Shown: piece after piece, positions 33,801 through 43,849 of the stretch | Layout of the letters: each line of letters begins with the position of its first letter | Numbering within the stretch: position 1 is the stretch's first letter | Assembly (NCBI RefSeq): GCF_948472415.1 | Contig: NZ_OX419519.1 | Coordinates: forward strand, 6,167,001 to 6,231,000 | From: Kitasatospora fiedleri | GTDB lineage: Bacteria; Actinomycetota; Actinomycetes; Streptomycetales; Streptomycetaceae | Length of the DNA stretch: 64,000 nucleotides | Direction of reading: 5' to 3' | Translations under genes and position numbers: made by a program | Notes under the pieces: generated by a model | Told to the model about the DNA's origin: nothing | The model's input: only the letters and a program-made list of their open reading frames with translations | The model's database searches: none

Positions 33801-36800
33801 GTTATGGACGAGGAGGGGAGTCTGGCCCGCCAGCACGAAATACGTGTGGAGGTCCGCGACAGTCAGGTTGTAGGCGGGCTGCAGTCCGGTCCAATGCCTG
33901 ACGGATGCCACCTGAGCAGCGGTTCCGTTTTCGGTGCGAAGGGTTTCACCTGGGCGGATGTCGGCCGCGTCAATCCACTCGGCAGTGTCCAACCGCCAGA
34001 AGGGATGGTGATCTGTGGAGGTGACGGATCCCTGCCGCCCCTTGTCGGGGTCGACGACTGTCAGCTCAGTGAATCCGGTGTCGTCCGGGGTATAGATGAT
34101 TGATTCGACATGGCGCGGTCCGCTCGCGCCTGTCTGGGGATCAGTCGCCTGGACTGTGTCGCCGGTTCTGATCTGTTCGATGGGCCTCGTCGTACCATCG
34201 CCCATCAGAACCCGGGTGCCTGTCGGAAAGCTGTTGTTGCAGATTTTTGCGATTTTGGCGGCGACCTTGGTTCCGGTGGCCCACTTCCAAGCGGCTTCGA
34301 CCCCGTCCAATGCCTTTTTGCCGAACTTCTTGACGAGCTTGGCGCCGGCGCTGGCCCAGCCGGCGATGGGGATCATGCTGAAGCAAGACAGGCCGAAGTC
34401 GACGCCGCTGGCGTAGTCGGCGAGGTATTCGCCGCCGGTCCACAGGCAGTTGACGAGGTCGGCGGCTTCTCCGACGCCTGGCACCAGCCCGATGATGTCG
34501 AGCTTGGTGTGAATCATGGACGCGAAGGCGTCGTAGCTGGCGTAGTCGTCTGGATTGAGGCTGACGCCGAAGTACTTCTGATAGGTCAGATAGCCGTTGA
34601 GCACGTCGGTCCAGGTGAGACCGCTGGCCTCCCCGGAAGCGAGAGCCTTCATGTAGGCGAAGAGGGCTTCCTCCTCCTGTGCTTCGCGCGCTGCCTCCGC
34701 TTGAGCCTGGGCGATGGCCTGCGCTTGTGCGGCGTCGCTGATCGCGGCGGCGTTCGCAGCGGATTCCTGTGCGTTCTCAGCCGATTGGCGGGCTGCGGCG
34801 ACGGCCGCGTAGGCGGTGTCGGCGGAGATCCGAGCGGCGCTGGCGCTGGCGCTGGCGCGCCGAGCGGAGTCCTGGGCGTTTGCAGCGCTGGCCCGGGCCT
34901 GGGTGGCGGCTTGCTGGGCGTTGGCGGCGCTGGTGCGGGCCTGGGTGGCGGAGGTGTCGGCCGCGGTGGCGGACTTCTGCGCGTCGTTGGCGTAGCCGGC
35001 GGCGGCGTCGGCGTAGCGGTTGGCGTCGGCGGCGGCTTGGTCGGCTTGGGCGCTGGCGTTGTTGGCGTCGGCGGCGGCCTTGGCGGCGAGGGCGGCGTTC
35101 TGCTGGGCAAGGGCGGCACTCTGGGCCGCGGTGGCGATGGTGTTGGTGATGGTGGCTTCGTGGGCCCGGGTGAGGTCGTCCTGCTGCTTGGCGCGGTAGC
35201 GGCCGCTGGTGAGGAAGTCGGTTTTGGCCGGGCCGGGGCTTTCGATGGCGATGGCCGCGGCGAGTTTGACCTCCTCGCCACCGCCGTCGCCGCCGGTTTC
35301 CAGGAGTTGGGAGATTTTGACCTGGTCGTCGGCGGCCTTGGCGGTGTACTGGCCGCGGGTGAGGAAGGTGGTCAGCGCGTCGGCGGTGTTGGCCTCCAGG
35401 GCGGCCTGGGCTGCGGCCTTGAGGGCGGGTCCGCCGGTCTCCAGGATCTGGGAGGTCTTGACGCGGTATTCGTTGAGGGCGACCTGGTGGCGGCCGGTGG
35501 TCAAGAAGGTGTGGACCTGGGCCGGGTCGTTCGTGGCCAGGGCGTTGGTGGCGGCGGTGCGTACCGCGGTGAACTCGCTGTCCTCGGCGAGTTGTTGGGC
35601 CTGGAGGATCTCGTCCTGGTGCAGGGAGGCGGTCCAGCCGGAGCGGACGTAGTCGATGACGGCCTGGTCGGAGCCGGTGAGGGCGTATTCGGCGGCCGCC
35701 TTGCTCCAGGGGCCGCGGGTCTTGAGGGCCGCGAGGGCCATCTTGCGGCCGTTGGCGACGATGGTGTTGGTGTCGGCGCCGGCCTGGGCGGCCTGGGCGG
35801 CGAGTTGGACGGCGGTCTGGTCGAGGGCCAGGGCCTGGGTCCTGGCCTTGTCGGCTTCGGTGACGCTGAGGTCGAAGGCGGCCTTGAGGTCGCGGGCCTG
35901 GTTGATGCCGGTGGCCTTGCGCGCCTCGCGCTCCTCCTTCTCACTGTCCAGGGCCAGCTGGTGAACGGCGGTGGCCTTGTTCACCGCCGCTGTCGCGCTG
36001 TTGGCGGCCTCCGTCGCACTGGCGGCGTGCGCGGTGGCGCGCTGAGCGGCGGTGGAGGCGTTGCCGGCGTGCAGGGTGGAGTTGCGGGCGGCCTCGGCGG
36101 CGTTGGCGGCGTGGGTGGCGGCGGAGCGGGCCGCGGCCCGGCCTCGCGGGCCGCGGCGGCGGACTGGTCGGCGAGGTCGGCGGCTTTGTTGGCCGAGCGC
36201 TGGGCCTCGGCGGCGTGGCGCTGGGAGGAGGCGGCGGCCTGCTTGGCCTCCTCCGAGTAGGCGCCCGCGGCGTTGGCGTAGTCGTTGGCCTGGTTCGCGG
36301 CCAGGGTGGTGAAGGCGAGGTCGTTCAGCGCACCGAAGGCGGCCCGGGCCGCGTCGCGGGCCCCGATAGCGGCGCCGGCGGCGCGGTCGGCCGCGTCGGC
36401 GGCGTACTGGGCGCGGCCGGCGGCCTGCTCGGCGGCTTTGGCGGCCTGTTCGTCGACCTTGCCCTGCGCGGCCCAGGTCAGCGCGCGGCCGGCCGCCTCA
36501 TCGGCGCCGGCCGCGGCGGAGGCCGCTTGCTGCGCGGCGGCGGCGGCCAGGCGTGAGGCGGTGTTGGCGGCCTGGGCTGCGGTGATGGCGGCCTTCGCCG
36601 CCACTGCGGCCTGGCGCCCTGCTTCGGCCGCGCGCTTGGCCGCGGCGGCGGCCTTGACCGAGTCGCCCTTGGCGGCCTCGGCCTCGTTTCGGGCCTTCTC
36701 CGCTGCTTCGCGGGCCAGTCGCGCTCCGGTGACGGCCTGGTCGGCGGCTTCGAGTGCGGCGTCCTTCTCCCGCTCGGCCTGGTCGCTGGTCTCCTTGGCC

Positions 36801-37519
36801 TGCTGGGCCAGCTGCGCGATGTCGGCGTACTCGCGGTCCCGGGCGGCGGCGATGTGCTGACCGACCGCCAGGAACTCGGTGATGCCGTCGAGCGAGCCCT
36901 CCAGGGCCAGCATGCCGGCCTGCTTGGTGGCCGGGCCGCCCGTCTCGACGATCTGCGAGACCCGCACCCGCGCGTCGCTCTCGCGGGTGACGTCCTGGGT
37001 GTGGGTCAGGAACTCGCCGACGTCGTCGACCGAGCCGTCCAGCGCCTTGAGGCCGGCGGCCTTGGTCGCCGGGCCGCCGGTCTCGACGATCTGCGAGACC
37101 CGTACCCGTTGGTCCTGCGCCAGCGGCGCGCTCCAGCCGTGGTCCAGGAACGCGGCGACGGCCGTCTTGTCGTGGCTGTCGAGCGCGGCCGCGGCCGCCT
37201 TGCGCAGGGCCGGACCGCCGGTCACGGCGATCTGCAGGAGCGCCTGCTCGTTGTCCTTGGCTTCGGCATCAGCCCATGTACCGCCCTGGCCGGAGCCGCC
37301 GGAGCCGAGGAACGCGGCGATCTTGTCGTCGCCCCCCGCCAGTGCCTCCTCGGCGGCGGCCTGCACCGAGGTGCCGCCGTCCTTCCACGCCTGCAGCACC
37401 CGGCCCCGGTCAGTCACTGCCGGACCCGTGGGGGCGGTGTCCGCCGCCACGGGTGTCGCGGACACCAGCGACACCATCAGCGCGAGCGGGAGCACCCCAC
37501 GGCACAGCCACCGCACCAC
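33351..37519 (-). CDS. Polymorphic toxin: signal peptide - ALF repeats - coiled coil - HINT - DddA/SCP1.201-like deaminase (one frameshift)
   Basis: A secreted toxin of about 1,389 aa once a missing base near 36138 is restored. The GTG at 37519 (GGGAAGGGGG upstream) gives a Sec signal, VVRWLCRGVLPLALMVSLVS. Residues 30-240 and about 480-720 hold ALF repeats, with SQIVETGGPATKAAGLKAL and VKTSQILETGGPALKAAAQA as examples. Residues 240-480 and 720-930 are Ala-rich coiled coils. At 1093-1239 is a HINT domain, from NNSFPTGTRVLMGDGTTRPI to LVHN, which would autocleave and release the toxin. The last 150 residues form a cytidine-deaminase-fold toxin of the SCP1.201/DddA class: HVE at about residue 1309, then a CNKVYNC pair (1343, 1349) followed by LILPAGHTLTVW. 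The tip is AT-richer than the scaffold. Imm1 follows directly. Confidence 0.85.
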
Positions 37520-37836
37520 GGACCCCCTTCCCCTGAATATCTCTCTACGCCTGCGTGAACTCACGAAAACCCCTCTTCGAAAAACCGGAAATTCTGGATT
37601 TTGGCAGTGCGAAATCAGCCCGGCTGCGTGCACATTTCCGCCCGCAGCCCCGGGTTTGTTTCAGTATTCGGAAAAACCCTCAGAAACCCCCGGTTGACCG
37701 TCTCGACGCAGTTGGTGGGCATACATTAAGGTCAGCGGCTGACGGGGCGCCAGCACGCATCAATCAACGAGATGCCCGATTTGCCCCGGAAGATACGAAA
37801 AGAAATATTCACCCCTACGCAAAGCAGAGGTTTTTC
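37520..37836. promoter_or_regulatory. Divergent promoter region, toxin / pseudo-protease lectin
   Basis: A 317-bp space between two divergently transcribed secreted-protein genes. It is clearly AT-richer than flanking coding DNA (CGAAAAACCGGAAATTCTGG, ACGAAAAGAAATATTCACC). I find no convincing -35/-10 pair or long palindrome, and no gene. Confidence 0.5.
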
Positions 37837-40082
37837 GTGAGGCATCGCGCTTCGGGTGCGATAGCGGCGTCAGCCGCTCTCGCCGCCACCTTCTTCACCG
37901 GGCTGGCATCCGCCCCACCCGCACTGGCCGACACCACCGCAACCGCCGTCCCGTCCGCGGTCGAGGACGGCGCCTACCCCGGCGCCGCCCAGATCCTGGC
38001 CGAGCGGGGCATCACCCTCACCCGCGGCGACGGCGGCATCACCCTCGCCGACTGCACCCAGCCCGGCAGCTACCAGATCAAGGTCCTCGCCCGCACCACG
38101 GACGAGGACGACGGCGACACCATCTGCTTCGCCGCCCCCGGCGCCACCGGCTACCTCGCCTTCACCATCCCCGACGCCTACCGCATCACCACCTACAACC
38201 GCTCCGTGCGCGCCAGCCTCTCCACCGACCAGAAACCCACCGAGACCACCGACGTCCCCGCCAACGGCACCAAGGGCATCGGCGAAACCCTCGACCCCAA
38301 CGCCCACGCCGTCCTGCTCGAACTGCGCGTCACCGGCTCCACCGCCACCCCGCCCACCGGCCAGACCGCCGACCCCGCCACCGCCTTCACCACCCACCTC
38401 GCCATCGGCGACAACCGCTCCTGCACCGGCGCGCTCATCGCCCCGCAGTGGGTCATGACCGCCAAATCCTGCTTCGCCGACGACCCCGCCAACCCGGGCA
38501 CCGTCACCGCCGGCGCCCCCAAGAACGCCACCACCGCCACCCTCGGCCGCGCCGACACCCACACCACCGGCGGCCACCAGACCAAGGTCATCGACCTCGT
38601 CCCGCACGCCGACCGCGACCTGGTCATGGCCCTGCTGGAGACCCCGGTCTACGACATCACCCCCACCGGCCTGTCCACCGCCACACCCACCAGCGACGGC
38701 GCGCTGAGCACCGCGGGCTACGGACGCACCAACACCGCCTGGACCCCGGCACCCTCCACACCCCCGCCACCACCACCAACACGGTCACCACCACCGGATT
38801 CGACCTCACCCCCACCGCCCCCGGCCTGATCTGCAAGGGCGACGCCGGCGCACCCCTGTGGCGCACCGAGAACGGCAAGCCCGCCCTCGCCGGCATCATC
38901 ACCCGCGCCTGGCAAGCAGGCTGCCTCGACGCCCCCGCCACCGAGACCCGCACAGGCGCCCACGCCGAACGCACCGACAACCTCACAAGCTGGGTTACCT
39001 CCGCCCAGGCTGTCGGCGACCAGCTGATCAAGCCGGGCACCAAGCTGGCCTCCGGCCAGTCGGTCACCGGCCGGGACCTGAAGCTGACCATGCGCACCGA
39101 CGGCAACCTGGTGCTCACCCACAAGCAGGCCGACGGCGGCGTGCTGTGGTCGACCGACACCGCCGGCAACAACGGCGCCTGGGCGCAGATGCAGACCGAC
39201 GGCAACTTCGTCGTCTACAAAGCCGACGGGAACCCGGCGGCCGGCACCGGCGCGATCTGGGGGACCAACACCTGGGGCCAGGGCGGCGCGTTCCTCGACC
39301 TGCAGGTCGACGGCAACCTGGTGCTGTACAAGGCCAACGGCACCGAGCCGCTGTGGAACTCCGGCACCCTGCGCCTGGACGCGAAGCTGAACAGCGGCAC
39401 CCGGATCAGCTCCGGCCGGTGGTTCCAGTCGCAGAGCGCCGTGGTGGAGATGCAGGCCGACGGCAACCTGGTGCGCTACCGCCGCAGCGACGCCGCACCC
39501 ACCTGGACCACCAACACCGCCGGGAACAAGGGCGCGTGGGCGCAGGTGCAGACGGACGGCAACTTCGTCCTCTACCGGGTCGACGGCAACGCCTCGAACG
39601 GCACGGGCGCCCTGTGGGGTTCCAACACCTGGGGCCAGGGCGGCGCGTTCCTCAAGCTCCAGGACGACGGCAGCCTCGTGCTGTACAAGAAGGACGCCGC
39701 CGAGACCGCCGCCAACTCCCTCTGGAGCGCGACCACCTTCCGCCCCGAGAGCCGGCTCAGCCCCGGCCAGCAGGTCTACACCAAGACCACCCGCCTGGCC
39801 ATGCAGTGGGACGGCGACCTGGTCCTGTACCGCCTCAGCGACAACACCGTCCTGTGGCACAGCAACACCGCGGGCAACCCCAACGCGTTCCTGAAGATCC
39901 AGAACGACGGCAACGTCCTCGTCTACAAGGCCGACGGCACCACCAGCCTCTGGTCCACCGGCACGTTCTGGTCCGGCGGCGCCTACCTGAAGGCCCAGGA
40001 CGACGGCAACCTCGTCGTCTACAAGGCCGACGGCGGCGAAGGCATCGGCAACGCCATCTGGGCCACCAACACCCACGCCTGA
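37837..40082 (+). CDS. Secreted trypsin-fold pseudo-protease with bulb-type lectin domains (one frameshift)
   Basis: About 748 aa after restoring a base at the C4 run 38744-38747. The GTG at 37837 (AGCAGAGG upstream) starts a Sec signal with AIAASAALAATFFTGLASAPPALA. Residues ~180-385 follow the S1/trypsin plan (CTGALIAPQWVMTAKSCF, DRDLVMALLETPVYD, CKGDAGAPLW). The catalytic His is replaced (TAKSC instead of TAAHC) and the Ser is Ala (GDAGAP instead of GDSGGP), so it should not cleave peptides. From residue 390 on come bulb-lectin repeats with QxDGNxVxYK motifs (QTDGNFVVYKADG, QVDGNLVLYK, QDDGNLVVYKADG), normally carbohydrate-binding. It is divergent from the toxin and is likely an extracellular or wall-associated binding protein. 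Confidence 0.82.
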
Positions 40083-40101
40083 CCGACCAGCGCCTGATCG
40101 A

Positions 40102-40136
40102 CCGGAGGCCACCGCCCTGTGGGCGGTGGCCTCCGG
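40102..40136. terminator. Strong terminator hairpin after the lectin gene
   Basis: A perfect 16-bp stem: CCGGAGGCCACCGCCC at 40102-40117 and its complement at 40121-40136 with a TGT loop, 20 bases after the stop. This is the strongest hairpin in the window. Confidence 0.85.
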
Positions 40137-40649
40137 CGTTGTGCCGCCTCCCGAATCCGTCAAAGAATACTTGCAGACCCGGCCCAGCCCTCTGAAGGGA
40201 ACCTGCGGACTCCATGCCAAGAAGCATGGACGCATTGCCAACTCCCGACGCCTGGACGATCACGTGCAAGGCGCGACCGTGCCGGAAACACCGCCTGCGC
40301 GTCAGCCGGAAAAATGAAAGTCGAATCGACGAGTTCGCTTTTCCGCTCCCGGTCGAAATGCCGTACGGTTCCACGACGATTCGCCATCGACCAGGAGTAC
40401 CAATGCGCCACAGCTAGGCCGATACGCCTGCCGGATAGACCCATCCGCACCGCGGCCGAAGTCGGTACCGCTGCGCGAAAGGACATGGACAGCCGTCACT
40501 GGCATGTCTTTGACTGCTTCCGGGGGGGTGCATACCAGTGGGCGGACCCGATCATGGATGATCTTGCAGGCCCGTTCACAGAGGCGGGTCGCGCCCGACG
40601 GCGGGCCGCGCCCCGGCCAGGGCGCGAAGCGCAGGAATCGATCGGAAGG
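40137..40649. other. 513-bp gap without a supported gene
   Basis: Frames here are short or lack codon bias. Composition is moderately AT-rich around 40290-40420. It probably contains the promoter of the decayed AraC-type gene that follows. Confidence 0.5.
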
Positions 40650-41693
40650 ATGCCGGTGGATCAGAACAACGAGCCAGGGGACTCGGGGCCTTGGGGGCCG
40701 GAATGCTTCGAGTACTGGCGCGAGGCGATGGGGCGGACCCGGGCCGCGGAGATGACCAGTGACCACGTCAGCACCTTCACCGCGCAGATGAGGCGGTTCG
40801 AACTGGGGCCGGTGTCGCTCATGGGGACGTCCTTCCCCTCGATCCGGGTCAGACGGACCGGACAGATGATCAGGCGCTCCGACGAGGAGCTGTTCCACCT
40901 GACGGTGTTGACGGCCGGTCGGGGCCTGTCCACCGCTTCCCGCACGGGCCGGATCGAGCCGATCGAGGTCGGCGACCTCCAGTTGGCACACAGCTCCCAC
41001 CCTACGACACGCGGTTGTTCGGTACCCCGCGCGCGGCCGGGGGCAGTCGCCGGTGGAGGGCCTGGGCATCGACCTGCCCGCCTCGCTGCTGCCCGTGCCC
41101 GCGCACAGGGTGCGCGACCTGCTCGGGCGGCAGCTGTCCGGGCGGGCGGGCACCGGAGCGCTGCTGACGGAGTTCGTGCTCGGCATGGACCGACAGGCCC
41201 CCGCCCTCCAGCCCGGCGAGGCCTCCCGCCTCGGAACGGTGGCGGCCGACCTGGTCGCGGCATGGATCACCCACGAACTGGACATGGGAAACACCCAGTC
41301 GCCCGAATCCCGCCACCGGGCCCTGATGGAGAGCATCCGCTCGTTCGTCCGGCACAACCTCCACGACCCCGACTGGCACCCCCGGTGGTCGCGGCGGCTC
41401 ACCACGTCTCCCTCAGCCACCTGCACCGCGTGTTCACCGAGCACATGGACGGCGAGACGCTCGCCTCCTTCATCCGCCGACAGCGCCTCGCCAAGGCCCA
41501 CCGCGACCTCACCGACCCCACCCTCATGCACCTGCCGATCCACGCCATCGCGGCCCGCTGCGGCATCCCCCGCGCCCCCGAATTCGCCCGTGCCTTCAAA
41601 GCAGCCCACGGCCTCTCCCCCGCGAGCACCGCAACCAGACACCCCCCCCCACGACCACGGCGCGCCCGTAGACGGCCGTTGCCTGAGGCCTAG
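40650..41693 (+). pseudogene. AraC-family transcriptional regulator with three frame breaks
   Basis: An AraC_binding_2 type regulator of about 340 aa. The ATG at 40650, or more likely the GTG at 40656 with GGAAGGA upstream, leads to FEYWREAMGRTRAAEM and FELGPVSLMGTSFPSIRVRRT. Breaks occur at the CCC of 41000-41002, the G5 run 41039-41043 and the C5 run 41379-41383. Adding one base at each gives YDTRLFGTPRAAGG, then GLGIDLPASLLPVPAHRVRD and AADLVAAWITHELD, then the AraC HTH (VVAAAHHVSLSHLHRVFTEH, IHAIAARCGIPRAPEFARAFKAAHGLSP). Three losses in one gene may be decay or assembly error. Confidence 0.75.
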
Positions 41694-42449
41694 TACGGCA
41701 GTCGGACTTCGTGGACTGATGTGAAGTGGCACGGTTGAGCTGCAAGGATTCCTGCCCGGCCGCGAGCTCCAGTACCAGGGCGGCGACCTTTGCGGGGTCG
41801 TCCCTCCACCGCTCGGCGACCTCGGCCCCGGCAGCCATCAACTCCATCGCCGCGCCCTGCTCCACCGTCGGCAGCGGCACCCCCTGCACGTTGCCCGGCC
41901 CGCTCCGGGCGGGCCGGGCCGGTTTCCGTTGCCTCGATCTGAGCCGACTGCTGGAGGTCCTCCAGGCTGGCCGCGGCGGCCGGAACAGCCTGGAGCATCT
42001 TGGCGACGTGCCGGTCCTGGGCGTGCAGCTGGAGTTGGTCGACCCGGTTGTCGAAGCCGACCCGGCCGGTGCCGGTGAGGACCAACAGCAGCCGTGGGAA
42101 GCGCACGTACCGGCGCTCCCACAGCGGCACCCGGCCGCCTTTGCTCGGCCGCGATGGTGCCCGCGCGGATTCCGGCCGGGAGCGTCTTCGTCGACCAGTA
42201 GCGGGCATAGGTGTTCAGCTTCGACGCCAGCCGCCCGGCACCCATCGTGCCGCGGTCGACCTCCACGAACGCCCGCAGCCGCACCACGTCGCTGTCCGGC
42301 TCGCTGACGCCGTAGAACAGCAGGCCGTCCGGGCGCACCGAGCCGTCCCGGCCGGACATCCGGCCCGACCGGCTCACCAACCCAGTCCTCCTGCACGGAA
42401 AACAGTCCGGCCCCCGGTCATGTGCGTCTTGCGGCGTCACCGGCGTCAC
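41690..42449 (-). pseudogene. Replication-relaxation family protein remnant
   Basis: Pieces of a plasmid/ICE-type replication-relaxation protein are spread over three minus-strand frames. First comes RPDGLLFYGVSEPDSDVVRLRAFVEVDRGTMGAGRL with KLNTYARYW. Next is WERRYVRFPRLLLVLTGTGRVGFDNRVDQLQLHAQD. Last is AAMELMAAGAEVAERWRDD. Family members have the EVDRGT-type motif and the WxxRYPxFPxLLxVLT stretch. The N-terminal winged-helix part is absent. It indicates an integrated mobile element once stood here. Frame changes are probably a mix of decay and base loss. Confidence 0.6.
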
Positions 42450-42505
42450 CGGCGGACCGGTCGGTGCGGACGGTGCAGCGCAGGCTGCGGGTGGCCCGCG
42501 AGGCT

Positions 42506-43300
42506 TTACCGGGCGCCGGTGGCGATCTGGCCGTAGTCGATCCAGCCGGGACTGTTCCAGCCGTCGCCGCCGTTGTTCAGGAACGCGGTGACGGTGCCGG
42601 TGGTGACCAGGTAGTCGGCGTGGGCGTCGCTGTTGATGTCCGCCAGTGCCACCGCGTTCTTGTCCGTGGTCTGGCCGACCGCCGTCCGGCCGTGGTCGGC
42701 TCAGCCGCCGTGGCCGTCGCCGCCCTTGTTAAGGAAGGTGGTGAGGGAGCCGTCGGGGTTGATCACGTTGTAGTCGGTGCGGCCGTCGCCGTCGAAGTCT
42801 GCCAGGCGCAGGCGGGTGCGATCGGTGGTGAGGCCGCCGGCCACCTGGCCCAGGTCGTTCCAGCCGCCGTGGCCGTCGCCGCCGCGGTTGAGGAAGACGT
42901 TCACGGCGCCGCCGTCGGCGATGGTGGTGTAGTCGGTATGGCCGTCGCCGTCGAAGTCCGCGAACGTCACCTGGGAGGGGTCGGTGGTCAGTCCGGAGGC
43001 GATCTGGCCGAGGTCGTTCCAGCCGCCGTGCCCGTCGCCGCCCTTGTTGAGGAACACGCGCACCGAGCCGTCCTGGTTGATCACCAGGTAGTCGGTGCGG
43101 CCGTCGCCGTCGAAGTCGGCGAACCGCACCCGCGCACGATCACTGGTCATCCCCGACGCCACCTGACCCAGGTCACTCCAACCCCCGTGCCCGTCGCCGC
43201 CCTTGTTCAGGAATACCCGCACCGAGCCGTCGTCGTTCACGGTCACGTAGTCGGCGCGGCCGTCGCCGTCGAAGTCCGCCCACCGCACCCGGCCCGACCC
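42506..43300 (-). pseudogene. FG-GAP/VCBS repeat protein fragment with internal stop
   Basis: Five calcium-binding beta-propeller repeats of about 45 residues, each with ADFDGDGxxDY and [18 protein letters not shown], cover 43288 to 42704. At 42701-42703 the expected Trp of GHGGW is TGA. The same frame then continues one more repeat (DKNAVALADINSDAHADYL) to a TAA at 42506-42508, ending WIDYGQIATGAR. The 5' end is missing: the frame runs directly into a truncated sigma factor near 43300. Such repeats belong to secreted surface proteins, and the catalytic partner domain is lost. Confidence 0.8.
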
Positions 43301-43766
43301 GCCCGACCGCCTCGGCGGCGGCCGCGTAGTCCAGTCCGACCCACACGCACAGCCGGAAGACCTCCCGTTCGCCGCGCCGCAGCCCGGCCAACGCCCGCTG
43401 CACCGCCGCGAGTCGGGCGTGGTCGTCGAGCCGGGTCACCAGATCCTCGGCGAAGTCCGGCACCGGTTCGCGCTCCGGTAGCCGGGCCATCGCCGCCCGG
43501 TGCCGCCGCCCGGCCCGCGCCGTGTTCCGCAGCACGTTGGTGGCGATGCCGAACAGCCACGGCCGGACCGACTCCCCGTCCTCCCGGAGTTTCCCGCGCA
43601 GCCGCCACGCCTCCAGGAAGGTCAGCGACACCACGTCCTCCGCCGCCGCCCAGTCACCCAGCGCCCGCAGCGCGTACCCGTACAGGGCCTGGGCGTGCTC
43701 GTCGAAGAGCTCCCCCAGCGCCGTCTGCTCCCCCGCCCGCAGCCGGGCCCGTTGCGACAGTTCCAC
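43301..43766 (-). pseudogene. ECF sigma factor, truncated in region 4
   Basis: The GTG at 43766 (GGGAGGGG upstream) encodes a sigma-70 ECF: LGELFDEHAQALYGYALRALGDWAAAEDVVSLTFLEAWR (region 2), GESVRPWLFGIATNVLRNTARAGRRH, then [32 protein letters not shown], the start of region 4. The recognition helix that should follow is replaced by FG-GAP repeat sequence. It resembles the SigE/ECF-like factors that accompany secreted proteins. As written it would lack -35 binding. Confidence 0.75.
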
Positions 43767-43849
43767 ACCCCTCCCTGTCCGTCCGTCCGCCCGGGTTCCC
43801 GTGAGCCGCGTCACACCAGGGGTCGGTGGGGGCCGGTGCCGGGAGAACG

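Noticed and set aside
34110-36260. 716-aa Gly/Val-rich plus-strand open frame opposite the toxin
   Set aside because: It is the shadow of the Ala-rich ALF/coiled-coil coding strand. No homology, RBS or domain was seen.
37700-37760. Sigma-70 promoter with TTGACC at 37693
   Set aside because: No acceptable -10 hexamer occurs at 16-18 bp; the only TACATT-like match is about 22 bp away.
38448-40082. A separate intact lectin gene starting at 38448
   Set aside because: Its first ~100 codons are noise antiphase to the protease frame. Only a single-base correction at 38744-38747 joins two coherent domains.
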